A stretch of 47,799 nucleotides of DNA from NCBI GenBank assembly GCA_016778675.1, contig JADHPA010000002.1:1-47799 (forward strand), in the 5' to 3' direction. Position 1 is the stretch's first letter. Each line of letters begins with the position of its first letter. The translations under genes and the position numbers were made by a program. The notes under the pieces were generated by a model. It worked only from the letters and a program-made list of their open reading frames with translations, was not told the DNA's origin and searched no databases. Of this stretch, positions 34,422-42,765 are shown one piece after another. The stretch is from Candidatus Pelagibacter sp. (GTDB taxonomy: Bacteria; Pseudomonadota; Alphaproteobacteria; Pelagibacterales; Pelagibacteraceae).

Positions 34422-35306
34422 TTAAGCTGCCTCTAATGCCTCTAATTTAAAATTGAGCTTATTAAGATCATCAACAAGTTGTTTTTTTTCTTTTTCATTT
34501 AAAAGACTCATAGGGGGTATAACATTTTTATAATTATCGTCTTGATCAGAAATCAATGAATGTAATCCAGAAATTAAATTATATTGGTCAAATACACCTC
34601 TAACTTTACATAGAGTTTCATTGACTGTTTGCTTTTCTTTTTTACTGAAATCATCATAAACTTTTCTAGCTAAATTAGCTGTGACATTGCAAGTTGCAGT
34701 AATTATACCATCACATCCATTCTCAAGTCCTCTTAAAAGTTTCAATTCTGATCCTGGCATGACAGAAAAATTATCAATTTTCAAATTTTCATAAAGGTTA
34801 TATGAGCTATCTTTTACTCCAATTATTTGTTTTGGAAATTTTTCAACAAGTTTTTCAACACAACTGATGCTAAATTTATATCCACACAATTTTTCAAAAT
34901 TATATAAAACAATCCTACTATCTGGCACGGCATCTATTAATCTTGAATAAAATTCAACTACTTCACTATCACCATACTTATAATAAGCAGGAGGCATTAT
35001 TAAAAATTCATTAAATTTTAAAGAATTAGCAATCTTCATTAAATTTATAGTTTCATTTAAGGAATTAAGACCAGTTCCAATTAAGTATTTATCTTTATAA
35101 ACACTTTTTGATAATTTATTTAATAAACTAATTTTTTCACTAATTGGAATAAGTTGTGCTTGACCAGTGCTTCCAAAAATTGCAACTCCATGGCATCCCT
35201 GATCTATGATTTTTTCAGCATGGGCAATAGTTTTTTCAATATTTAGACTTAAATCATCGTTAAGAACTGACATTGAAGCTGCATAAATACCCTTAATTTT
35301 ACCCAT
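34422..35306 (-). CDS. DapA-family aldolase (dihydrodipicolinate synthase / N-acetylneuraminate lyase fold)
   Basis: A 294-residue class I aldolase of the DHDPS superfamily. GVAIFGSTGQAQLIPISEK holds the pyruvate-binding GxTG segment, RIVLYNFEKLCGYKFS the catalytic Tyr, and IIGVKDSSYNLYEN the Schiff-base Lys near residue 160. True DapA shows YNVPxRT; here it is YNFEKLC, so it is probably not the lysine-pathway enzyme but a paralogue cleaving a pyruvate-derived aldol. The zero-gap junction with cfa suggests co-regulation rather than common chemistry. Confidence 0.85.
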   Translation of the reverse strand: MGKIKGIYAASMSVLNDDLSLNIEKTIAHAEKIIDQGCHGVAIFGSTGQAQLIPISEKISLLNKLSKSVYKDKYLIGTGLNSLNETINLMKIANSLKFNEFLIMPPAYYKYGDSEVVEFYSRLIDAVPDSRIVLYNFEKLCGYKFSISCVEKLVEKFPKQIIGVKDSSYNLYENLKIDNFSVMPGSELKLLRGLENGCDGIITATCNVTANLARKVYDDFSKKEKQTVNETLCKVRGVFDQYNLISGLHSLISDQDDNYKNVIPPMSLLNEKEKKQLVDDLNKLNFKLEALEAA

Positions 35307-35356
35307 AACTAAAATTTATATAAAAAAAAAGTTTAGTAAAGGTATAAAAGCCTAAT

Positions 35357-36322
35357 ATGAAAATTTTAATAGTACAAAATAAAATGGGGATTGGAGATAT
35401 GGTAATCTATTTGCCATTTATAAATGCTATATCTAAAAAATTTAATACACCTGTTAACATCCTTGTTAAAGAAAGTTCAAAAGCTGAAAAAATTTTAAAA
35501 GATGATAAGTCAATAGATAAAATAATAATTCTAAAACAGGGTAATAAACAAAAAAATGCTGAGCATCAAGGCTTCAAAGGTTTTTTTAAATTAGTAAGGG
35601 AGCTAAAGGAATACAAATTTGATAAAATTTTTATTTTTAATTCATCATTAAGGTTTAATTTGATTGCAAAATTTGCTGGAATCAAGAATGTTTATCAATA
35701 CCCTTTATTTAACAAAAAAGAACAAAATATTATTGATGCCCCGAAAAAACTTTTAAAAAAAAAATTAAATATAGATATACAAGAAAATCCAAAAATTTTA
35801 CTTAATGAAAAATCTATTTTTGAAGCAAAACTAAAATTTAGAATTAAAAATGATGAAAAAAATATTTTACTTGGTATTGGAGGATCGGGTCCAACAAAAA
35901 GAATTCCTGCTAAAACATTTATAGAGCTTATTCGACTAACATCTAATACTCTTCGTTGTAAATTTTTTTTAGCCACTGGGAAAAATCAAGATGAACAAGA
36001 AATTCTAAAAGAAATATTGAATTCAGAGTTTAAGGATAAATGTATTCCTTTAGATGATCTAGACATTTATGAAATTTTAGGAATAATTAAAAATTGTGAT
36101 ATTTCTATTTGTAATGACTCAAGTTTCAGTCATCTTTCTTCGGGTCTTGGTATTAAAACAATTGTTTTAATGGCAGACACGCCATTAGTATATGGAAGTT
36201 ATAATACCTTGATGTACCCAATTCTGCCAGATGGAGAAAGCTTTGTAACGCATAACACTTTAGGTAAAGATAAAATCAATCCAATAAAAATTTTTAGTCA
36301 ATTAAAACAGATTTTAAATTAA
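35357..36322 (+). CDS. Glycosyltransferase family 9 (heptosyltransferase-like)
   Basis: The 321-residue protein opens with ILIVQNKMGIGDMVIYLPFI, the GT9 start with the nucleotide-sugar GD motif. LLGIGGSGPTKRIPAKTFIEL lies at the start of the C-terminal Rossmann domain, and CDISICNDSSFSHLSSGLGI is the ADP-heptose binding region. GT9 enzymes extend the inner core of lipopolysaccharide or related glycans. It is not next to the lipid A cassette, standing alone between two minus-strand genes. Sugar donor and acceptor cannot be told. Confidence 0.85.
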   Translation: MKILIVQNKMGIGDMVIYLPFINAISKKFNTPVNILVKESSKAEKILKDDKSIDKIIILKQGNKQKNAEHQGFKGFFKLVRELKEYKFDKIFIFNSSLRFNLIAKFAGIKNVYQYPLFNKKEQNIIDAPKKLLKKKLNIDIQENPKILLNEKSIFEAKLKFRIKNDEKNILLGIGGSGPTKRIPAKTFIELIRLTSNTLRCKFFLATGKNQDEQEILKEILNSEFKDKCIPLDDLDIYEILGIIKNCDISICNDSSFSHLSSGLGIKTIVLMADTPLVYGSYNTLMYPILPDGESFVTHNTLGKDKINPIKIFSQLKQILN

Positions 36323-36825
36323 GAAATATTTTTTAAGACTAGATCCTTCGCTTCATTTACAATTGAAGATAGTCTGGCTGTTTCTGGGGAAATATCAGGG
36401 TGAATTTTTTTTTGAATCTTGATATGAGCTTTTTGAACATCATCTTTTGTTACTCTTTTATGAATATCTAGATTTAATATTTTATAAGCCTCTTCTAGTG
36501 ACAATGTTGAATGATTCTTAATATTTTGATTTTGATTAAACGAAAATCTTCCTGATCTTCTAAGAGTTTGAATAAGTCTAAATAATCCAATTAATTGAAA
36601 TATTGAAAGACCTTTTAATTTAACTACAGCCAAACTCAAAAGGGTCAAGGGCACACTTAGTAAAAATTTCCCACCTATGAATAGAATTATAGCCAAGATA
36701 ATTGATCCAATAAAAATTAATTTTCTTAAATGTTTTGATATTTTTTTTGAAGAAGCATTGGCTAAAAATTTTAATAAAAGATAAATAATTCCTAAAAAAA
36801 CTAGTATATATATAATAATATTCAT
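36319..36825 (-). CDS. Membrane-anchored J-domain protein (DjlA/Tim14-like layout)
   Basis: The 168-residue protein has N-terminal membrane helices (IIYILVFLGIIYLLLKFL and FIGSIILAIILFIGGKFLL) and a C-terminal J domain from about 108, with SLEEAYKILNLD and KIQKKIHPDISPET, where HPD is the DnaK-activating triad. There is no Gly/Phe or zinc domain. It should recruit DnaK to the inner membrane. The layout of anchor plus short J domain resembles Pam18/Tim14 of mitochondria and related alphaproteobacterial proteins. It overlaps the convergent GT9 gene by 4 bases. Confidence 0.84.
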   Translation of the reverse strand: MNIIIYILVFLGIIYLLLKFLANASSKKISKHLRKLIFIGSIILAIILFIGGKFLLSVPLTLLSLAVVKLKGLSIFQLIGLFRLIQTLRRSGRFSFNQNQNIKNHSTLSLEEAYKILNLDIHKRVTKDDVQKAHIKIQKKIHPDISPETARLSSIVNEAKDLVLKNIS

Positions 36826-36842
36826 ATATTTAATTTGTCTTC

Positions 36843-38918
36843 ATGAAAATACCACAACTCAAAAAAAAATCAGAAATAAAAACGTGTCACAATGTCAGTT
36901 GGGAAGATAACTATAGCTGGATTCATCAGGCAGACATTCTAGAAGTTCTAAAAGATAATACAAAACTTAATCCAGAGGTTAGAAAATATCTTGAAGAAGA
37001 AAATTCATATACTGATTTTCACTTGTCTGACACCAAAGAAATACAAAAAAAATTATTTGATGAAATTAAAGGTAGAATAAAATTAGATGATGAGTCTCTT
37101 CCATTTAAAGATTTTGATTATGAATACTGGTCAAAGACCACCGCAAAAGGAAATTATTCTATAAAATTAAGAAAAAAAATTGGAACTAATAATATTGAGG
37201 AAATTTGGAATGGTGATGAAGAAAAAGAAAAACTTAACGTTGAATATTTTGGTGTTGGCGATTTAGAAGTTAGTTTTAATGATAAATATTTAGGATACTC
37301 TTTAGATACAAAGGGTTCAGAGTACTACACAATATATATTAGAGATATAAACACAAAAAAATTAATTACTGAAAAAATAGAAGAGACATCTGGTGGTATA
37401 ACATTTAGCTTAGATGATAAATATATATTTTATTCAAAGCTTGATGAAAACCATAGACCAAGAAAAATTTATCGACACAAATTAGGAGCCTCTATTAAAG
37501 AAGATCAGTTAATATTTGAAGAAAAAAGTGAAGCTTTTACTGTTAGTATAAGTTTGAGTTCTGATGATAAATACTTTTTTATTAGCTCTTCAGACCATAA
37601 TACCTCGGAACAGTATTACTTTGAAGTAAATGAAATAAATCCTAAGCCTAAATTAATAAAAAAAAGGCAAAGAGGAGTTTTATATTCTGTCAACTCTTGG
37701 GATGGCAAATTTTATAATCATACCAATGAAAATGCTGAAGATTTTAAGGTAGATATTAGTAATAGTTTAGATAAACCCAATTGGAAAACTTTTATATCTG
37801 CAAAGGCTGAAGTTTTAATTGGTGGATTAACTTTTTTAAAAAACTGGATCATTAGATCTGAAACATCTGATGCTTTAGATAAATTATTTGTAAAAAATAT
37901 TAATACAGGAATAGAAGAAGAATTAATTTTTTCTGACGAAACTGTGTATGTGCCTGGTGTATCTTTAAAACAAAGAGATAAAAATACTGATGAGATATAC
38001 TTAAGTTATTCTTCACCAAAAACACAGTCTAGAGTTTATTCTTATAATCTAACTACAAAAGTAAAAAGATTAGTTAAAGAACAAGAGATTCCTTCTGGTC
38101 ATAATCCTAATGATTACATAGTTGATAGAATTGATTGCAAATCTCATGATGGAAAATTGGTTCCTCTTACAATAACAAGACATAAAAATACTAAATTAGA
38201 TGGATCTGCACATTTATTACTCTATGGTTATGGCTCTTATGGCAGTTCAATGAGTCCAGGGTTTTCTTCAACTAAATTAAGTTTAATCAATCGAGATATA
38301 ATTTGGGTTACCGCTCATATAAGAGGTGGCATGGAAAGAGGGATGAAATGGTGGAAAGATGGAAAACTACTTAACAAAAAAAATACATTTGAGGACTATA
38401 TTGCGTCCGCAAGATTTTTAATTGAAAATAAATATACTTCAAAAAATAAAATAATTGGGATGGGTGGTTCTGCTGGGGGGCTTCTTATGGGTGCTGTAGT
38501 TAACCTAGCGCCAGAACTTTTTTTAGGAATTATAATGGCTGTACCATTTGTAGACTCTTTAACTACAAACCTTGATCACTCCTTACCTTTAACTGTTGGA
38601 GAGTTTGACGAGTTTGGTAATGCAAAAGATAAAAAAGATCATTTTGATTATATATATTCTTACGCACCTTATAATAATATTAAAAAGATGGACTATCCTC
38701 ATATGCTCATAACAACTAGTTTAAGTGACAATAGAGTTTTATTTGATGAGCCAGCAAAATTTACAGCTAAACTTAGAGAATATAAAACCGATAATAATTT
38801 ATTACTTTTAAAAACTGAAATGAATGCGGGCCATGGTGGTAAATCTGGGCGTGATGGTGCTATTGAAGAAATTGCATTAGATTATGCATTTGCCTTAAAA
38901 ATTTGTAAAAAAATTTAA
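36843..38918 (+). CDS. ptrB: Oligopeptidase B (S9A serine peptidase)
   Basis: A prolyl-oligopeptidase-family enzyme of 691 residues that cleaves short peptides, in this subfamily after Lys/Arg. The N-terminal beta-propeller (about 70-400) is followed by the alpha/beta hydrolase domain. The catalytic Ser is in MGGSAGGLLMGAVVN near 543, the Asp in SLSDNRVLFDEPAKF and the His in MNAGHGGKSGRDG. LLYGYGSYGSSMSPGF and AHIRGGMERGMKWWKDGKL are typical oligopeptidase B blocks. It lies 17 bases from the divergent J-domain gene. The heat-shock promoter of hsp20 begins 10 bases after its stop. Confidence 0.92.
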   Translation: MKIPQLKKKSEIKTCHNVSWEDNYSWIHQADILEVLKDNTKLNPEVRKYLEEENSYTDFHLSDTKEIQKKLFDEIKGRIKLDDESLPFKDFDYEYWSKTTAKGNYSIKLRKKIGTNNIEEIWNGDEEKEKLNVEYFGVGDLEVSFNDKYLGYSLDTKGSEYYTIYIRDINTKKLITEKIEETSGGITFSLDDKYIFYSKLDENHRPRKIYRHKLGASIKEDQLIFEEKSEAFTVSISLSSDDKYFFISSSDHNTSEQYYFEVNEINPKPKLIKKRQRGVLYSVNSWDGKFYNHTNENAEDFKVDISNSLDKPNWKTFISAKAEVLIGGLTFLKNWIIRSETSDALDKLFVKNINTGIEEELIFSDETVYVPGVSLKQRDKNTDEIYLSYSSPKTQSRVYSYNLTTKVKRLVKEQEIPSGHNPNDYIVDRIDCKSHDGKLVPLTITRHKNTKLDGSAHLLLYGYGSYGSSMSPGFSSTKLSLINRDIIWVTAHIRGGMERGMKWWKDGKLLNKKNTFEDYIASARFLIENKYTSKNKIIGMGGSAGGLLMGAVVNLAPELFLGIIMAVPFVDSLTTNLDHSLPLTVGEFDEFGNAKDKKDHFDYIYSYAPYNNIKKMDYPHMLITTSLSDNRVLFDEPAKFTAKLREYKTDNNLLLLKTEMNAGHGGKSGRDGAIEEIALDYAFALKICKKI

Positions 38919-38927
38919 TTATCCCAT

Positions 38928-38955
38928 CTTGAAATTTGCAGACTAGTTCCTAAAT
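38928..38955 (+). promoter_or_regulatory. Heat-shock (RpoH-type) promoter of hsp20
   Basis: CTTGAAA at 38928-38934, a 15-base spacer and CTAAAT at 38950-38955. The -35 element and the spacing are the same as in the groES promoter at 19616. Start of transcription is expected near 38961, giving a 55-base leader. Confidence 0.7.
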
Positions 38956-38960
38956 ATCAA

Positions 38961-39019
38961 CTGTACGTCGCCTAATGGGGCTTACTAAATTAACCTTGCT
39001 AACAAAGGAGGAAACTATG
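38961..39019 (+). promoter_or_regulatory. Candidate ROSE-type RNA thermometer in the hsp20 leader
   Basis: CCTTGCT (38994-39000) can pair with AGGAGG (39006-39011), the ribosome-binding site, across a 5-base loop AACAA: C-G, C-G, U-A, U-G, bulged G, C-G, U-A. A YGCU segment with a bulged G opposite the Shine-Dalgarno is the hallmark of ROSE elements before small heat-shock genes. A second small hairpin, GTA...GCC with GGC...TAC (38963-38985), precedes it, as in ROSE leaders. Not folded by computation; the melting behaviour is inferred. Confidence 0.6.
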
Positions 39020-39463
39020 ACAAGTAGGGATTTATCTATATTTAACACTCTAAGACCTTTTTCAATTGGTTTTGACGATATGTTTGACCAATTTGAAAAT
39101 ATGCTAGGAAATGGAGGGTTAACCATGCAGTCCAATTACCCACCTTACAACATTAGAAAAACTGGCAAAGACAATTACGCTATTGAAGTTGCTCTGGCTG
39201 GATTTAATAAAAATGATGTTGAGGTTGAGTTTGAGGATAATTTATTAACTGTTAGAACTAAACAAGTTGATAAATCAGAAAACAAATCTGATGATGGTGA
39301 AATTATTCATAAAGGTATTTCACAAAGACAATTTGCCAGATCATTTACAATTGCGGAGGATGTGAGAGTGAATGGTGCTGAATTAAAAGATGGTCTTTTG
39401 ACAATCGCCTGTGAAAGAATTGTACCTGAGTATAAGAAGAAGAAACTTATTGAAATTAAATAA
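39017..39463 (+). CDS. Small heat-shock protein Hsp20
   Basis: An alpha-crystallin-type holdase. The start at ATG 39017 is chosen because it follows AAAGGAGG at 5 bases and begins MTSRDLSIFNTLRPFSIGFD, the usual IbpA-like start; the track start at 38975 lies inside the structured leader. The product is 148 residues. The crystallin domain spans about 35-130, with YAIEVALAGFNKNDVEVEF, FARSFTIAEDVRVNGAEL and DGLLTIACER. The C-terminus KKLIEIK lacks a clear IxI but is close. It binds unfolding proteins and hands them to DnaK. Confidence 0.95.
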   Translation: MTSRDLSIFNTLRPFSIGFDDMFDQFENMLGNGGLTMQSNYPPYNIRKTGKDNYAIEVALAGFNKNDVEVEFEDNLLTVRTKQVDKSENKSDDGEIIHKGISQRQFARSFTIAEDVRVNGAELKDGLLTIACERIVPEYKKKKLIEIK

Positions 39464-39473
39464 TTCAAAACTT

Positions 39474-39498
39474 ACTTGCGGGGAATTTCCTCGCAAGT
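39474..39498. terminator. Hairpin terminator between hsp20 and the small lipoprotein
   Basis: ACTTGCGGGG and CCTCGCAAGT form a 10-pair stem with one G-U pair around the loop AATTT, 11 bases after the hsp20 stop. The flanks are A/T-rich but lack a long T run, so efficiency is uncertain. It lies between convergent genes and may serve both. Confidence 0.65.
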
Positions 39499-39508
39499 AT
39501 TACAAGTT

Positions 39509-39823
39509 TTAAAAACATCCTTTAGAAGAAAAACCAATTACTCTATCAGTTTGGTCAATTTCAAAACGTCTTTCACATTGAATTCCATATTTTTTAGATT
39601 TGTAATATACTAATTTAAACGGACTCTCAGGCTCATCATGTATTACTTCAATATCGGGTTTGCCCATTTTAATTTTTAAATTTTCATACGTCATACCAAG
39701 ATATTGATTAAGATTTTTATTTTCTTTTTCAACAATATTATCAGTTTTGTCTTTAATTGTTTGGCAGCTACTCATTAAGGTTAAAAAAAATAAACTTATT
39801 AAAATATAATTTAATTTTTGCAT
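39509..39823 (-). CDS. Small lipoprotein, BamE/SmpA-like
   Basis: The 104-residue product has a lipoprotein signal YILISLFFLTLMSSC with the lipidated Cys at residue 20. The mature part contains LGMTYENLKIKMGKPDIEV and VYYKSKKYGIQCERRFEIDQ, a helix then beta strands arrangement resembling the SmpA/BamE fold (helix followed by LG-P turn). It may be an outer membrane accessory protein, but the similarity is loose and the name should not be fixed. Monocistronic; promoter faces the NCS2 permease across 130 bases. Confidence 0.72.
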   Translation of the reverse strand: MQKLNYILISLFFLTLMSSCQTIKDKTDNIVEKENKNLNQYLGMTYENLKIKMGKPDIEVIHDEPESPFKLVYYKSKKYGIQCERRFEIDQTDRVIGFSSKGCF

Positions 39824-39953
39824 AAATTGATATTAGCACCAAAAATATGGCTTAAATATAACTTATAAGTTGAATTATGTTAATAAACCTTGGTTTTAAA
39901 GAGAATTAGTAAAAAAATTCTAATATTAATCTAACATAATCTTAGGAGGATAA

Positions 39954-41264
39954 ATGTTAGATAAATATTTTAACTACAAAAAACACAAGACAGATTTTAA
40001 AACAGAAGTAATAGCTGGTGTAACAACATTTTTGACAATGGCCTACATTATGTTTTTAAATCCATTTATATTATCAGGTGAATTTGCTGGACCAGAAAAA
40101 GGTTTCTTCGAATTTGGCGCAGTTTATACGGCAACAATTGTTGCTACAGCACTTGCTTGTTTCATAATGGCATTTTATGGAAAAACATGGCCAATAGGTT
40201 TGGCTCCTGGTATGGGAATTAATGCGTTTGTTGCATTTGGTGTTTGTGCTGGAATGGGCTATACGCCTCAAGAAGCTTTGGGTGCTGTATTGGTTGCGGG
40301 AGTTTTATTCTTAATCATCTCTTTAACACCTATCAGAGCTTGGTTAATTAATTCAATTCCAAGAAGTTTAAAATTAGGAATTGGTGCTGGTATTGGACTG
40401 TTCCTTGCAATAATTGGTCTTCAAATAATGGAAGTTGTTGTTGATAACCCAGTCACATTAGTTCAACTAGGTAACTTAAGTGATCCACTTGTTCTATTAG
40501 GTTGTGCTGCATTTATTTTAATGGTGGTTCTTGAAAAAATGAAAATTAAAGGAAACATTATAATTGGAATTTTATTATTTAGTATAATTGCATGGGCTAC
40601 TGGACTTGCTAAATTTAATGGGATTGCAAGCTCACCCCCTCCAATGACTTATCTATTTGATTTTGATTTATCAGCAGCATTAACAGCAGGTATGACAACT
40701 GTTATATTTACTTTATTATTTATTGATTTTTTTGATACCGCAGGAACATTGACTTCTGTAGCTAACGTTGCTGGCAAGGTTGATAAAAATGGAAAAGTTC
40801 AAGACATAGAAAAAGCAATGATGGCCGACAGTGTTGGAACCGTTGCTGGTGCAATGATGGGAACAACAACTGTTACAAGTTATGTTGAATCTGGAGCTGG
40901 TGTAAAAGCTGGTGGAAAAACAGGAATGACCTCTTTAGTAATTGGTCTACTATTTTTAGCCTGCATATTCTTTGCTCCTTTAGCAACAAGTTTACCTAAG
41001 CAAATTGATGGTGCAGCCTTATTATTTGTTTCTGTTCTTTTTGTTAGAAACATAACTGATATTGAATGGGATGATATTGGTGAAGCAGCCCCTGCTATTC
41101 TTGCAATGATAGCTATGCCACTAACATACAGTATTAGTAATGGTATTGCTTTAGCTTTTGTATCTTATGCATTAATCAGATTATTTACTGGTAAGTTTTC
41201 TTCAACTTCTCCAGCAATATGGGTTATTGCAATACTAAGTTTTATTAGCTTTGTAGTTGCTTAA
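39954..41264 (+). CDS. NCS2-family purine permease (AzgA type)
   Basis: A 436-residue membrane transporter with 12 or more helices. GVTTFLTMAYIMFLNPFIL and GLAPGMGINAFVAFGV are the signatures of the AzgA-like hypoxanthine/guanine/adenine permeases; FIDFFDTAGTLTSVANVAG and GTTTVTSYVESGAGV are further conserved blocks. It takes up purine bases by proton symport. An AGGAGG at 39944-39949 is a strong ribosome-binding site. A convergent purine phosphoribosyltransferase gene lies downstream, forming a salvage pair. Confidence 0.92.
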   Translation: MLDKYFNYKKHKTDFKTEVIAGVTTFLTMAYIMFLNPFILSGEFAGPEKGFFEFGAVYTATIVATALACFIMAFYGKTWPIGLAPGMGINAFVAFGVCAGMGYTPQEALGAVLVAGVLFLIISLTPIRAWLINSIPRSLKLGIGAGIGLFLAIIGLQIMEVVVDNPVTLVQLGNLSDPLVLLGCAAFILMVVLEKMKIKGNIIIGILLFSIIAWATGLAKFNGIASSPPPMTYLFDFDLSAALTAGMTTVIFTLLFIDFFDTAGTLTSVANVAGKVDKNGKVQDIEKAMMADSVGTVAGAMMGTTTVTSYVESGAGVKAGGKTGMTSLVIGLLFLACIFFAPLATSLPKQIDGAALLFVSVLFVRNITDIEWDDIGEAAPAILAMIAMPLTYSISNGIALAFVSYALIRLFTGKFSSTSPAIWVIAILSFISFVVA

Positions 41265-41276
41265 AATATAATTTTT

Positions 41277-41299
41277 AGGGCTGGATTAATTCCAGCCCT
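41277..41299. terminator. Bidirectional terminator between the purine permease and phosphoribosyltransferase
   Basis: AGGGCTGGA and TCCAGCCCT form a perfect 9-pair stem around TTAAT. T-rich stretches stand on both sides (TTTTT before, TATTTATTT after), so it can end transcripts from both convergent genes. The right arm overlaps the TAG of the minus-strand gene. Confidence 0.85.
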
Positions 41300-41834
41300 A
41301 TTTATTTCTCTTAATTATTTCTTCCATAGATAATTCTTCATAATGTTCAGTTGGCTGAACAATCCATGGATCAGAATCTAATTTTACTGGACAAAAATCA
41401 GGCTCAAATGTAGAAGATTTTTTCTTCCACAAGCAGGCGGTTTTAACTTCATTAATATAATTTTTTGTTGGTTCATATTTTTTCAACCATTCAATGCTTT
41501 TATTTAGAGTTAGACCAGTATCTGAAAGATCATCAACTAATAACACTTTATCAAAATCTTTGTTTTCTGCTAAAGAACTGATCTCTCTAGAAAACATTAA
41601 TTGACCTTGTTTATCCTCCATTCCTTTTCCTGAATAGCTCTGGATAACAATATAAGCGATTGGTAATTTTAAAATTCTAGAAAGAATATCCAATATAGGT
41701 GCTGCACCTCTCATAATTCCAACTAATACTGTTGGTTTATAACTTTTATGAATTTCTATTGCTAATTTTTCAACAATTTTTGTATACTGGTCAAAATTGA
41801 TAATTAATTTGTCAGCCATAAATTTTATTATCAT
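41298..41834 (-). CDS. Purine phosphoribosyltransferase (Gpt-like)
   Basis: A type I phosphoribosyltransferase of 178 residues. The PRPP-binding motif is VLLVDDLSDTGLTLNKS near residue 98, preceded by the TVLVGIMRGAAPIL strand. LPIAYIVIQSYSG fits the flexible loop and purine-specific part, close to xanthine/guanine phosphoribosyltransferase Gpt. It salvages purine bases to nucleotides. The true start may be the second Met (MADKLIINFDQYT, 41819). It converges on the NCS2 permease with a shared terminator. Confidence 0.84.
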   Translation of the reverse strand: MIIKFMADKLIINFDQYTKIVEKLAIEIHKSYKPTVLVGIMRGAAPILDILSRILKLPIAYIVIQSYSGKGMEDKQGQLMFSREISSLAENKDFDKVLLVDDLSDTGLTLNKSIEWLKKYEPTKNYINEVKTACLWKKKSSTFEPDFCPVKLDSDPWIVQPTEHYEELSMEEIIKRNK

Positions 41835-41867
41835 ATTAAAAGAATTTAAAAAGAAATAAAAAAAATT

Positions 41868-42764
41868 ATGAAAATATTTGATTGTTTTATGTTTTATGAT
41901 GAAGAGCTTTTACTTGATATAAGATTAAATATTCTAGATAAATACGTTGATTTCTTTGTAATAGTTGAAAGTCAATTTTATCATAATGGTGTTAAAAGAC
42001 AGTTAAAATTTGACATTAAAAAATTTAATAAATTTAAAGATAAGATTATTTATATACAGCATAAAAATGAACCTGATCAAATTTCTAAATTAAATGAAAC
42101 AGATAATGAAAGTATAAAATCCTACAAATTAATACATAATGCTCATTTGAGAGAAAATGACCAAAGAAACCATATATTAAATGGATTAAAAAAAGCAAAA
42201 AATGATGACCTAATATTAATTTCTGATGTGGATGAAATACCAAACTTTAATTCAATAAATTTATCAAAAATAAAAAATCAAATTATCATGTTTGAGCAAG
42301 AAATATTTTACTATAAATTTAACAGGTACCTTACAAATTTTAAATGGTTTGGAACAAAAGCTTGTAGAAAAAAAGATCTGCAAAGTCCTCAGTGGCTAAG
42401 AAATATTAAAAATAAAAAATATCCTTTCTGGCGTATAGATACATTTTTTTCTAAAAATAAATATATCAATAAAATTTATATAAAAAATGGAGGTTGGCAT
42501 TTTTCAAATATTAAAGACGCTGAAGATATTGAATTAAAATTAAAATCATATTTACATCATAGAGACTATGAGGTTGAAGAGCTTGGTAGTAATAAAATAA
42601 AAGAATTAATTAAAAGTAACAAAACAATTTATGATATGTTTGGTGATAAAAAGTCAAAGAAGTATGGTGATGAAAAAAGAAAAATACTAGAAAAATATGA
42701 TTTAAATAAATTGCCTCAATTTATTCAAGAAAATCAAAATAAACTTAAAAAATGGATGGACTAA
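41868..42764 (+). CDS. Glycosyltransferase family 17 protein
   Basis: The 298-residue protein opens with IFDCFMFYDEELLLDIRLNI and FFVIVESQFYHNGVKRQLK, the recognisable start of GT17 enzymes, named after eukaryotic N-acetylglucosaminyltransferase III. DDLILISDVDEIPN carries the DxD metal site near residue 120. NGGWHFSNIKDAEDIELKL is the conserved later block. It likely adds a sugar to a surface glycan. The predicted protein lacks a signal or anchor. Followed after one base by the DUF1330 gene. Confidence 0.87.
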   Translation: MKIFDCFMFYDEELLLDIRLNILDKYVDFFVIVESQFYHNGVKRQLKFDIKKFNKFKDKIIYIQHKNEPDQISKLNETDNESIKSYKLIHNAHLRENDQRNHILNGLKKAKNDDLILISDVDEIPNFNSINLSKIKNQIIMFEQEIFYYKFNRYLTNFKWFGTKACRKKDLQSPQWLRNIKNKKYPFWRIDTFFSKNKYINKIYIKNGGWHFSNIKDAEDIELKLKSYLHHRDYEVEELGSNKIKELIKSNKTIYDMFGDKKSKKYGDEKRKILEKYDLNKLPQFIQENQNKLKKWMD

Positions 42765-42765
42765 T

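Noticed and set aside
38975-39016. Upstream ATG start for hsp20 given by the track
   Set aside because: It lies in the leader, has no ribosome-binding site and would add residues without match; ATG 39017 follows AAAGGAGG.
39824-39953. Purine riboswitch before the NCS2 permease
   Set aside because: Short palindromes (AACTTATAAGTT at 39860) and a weak AGAATT hairpin are present, but none of the conserved purine riboswitch core is seen.
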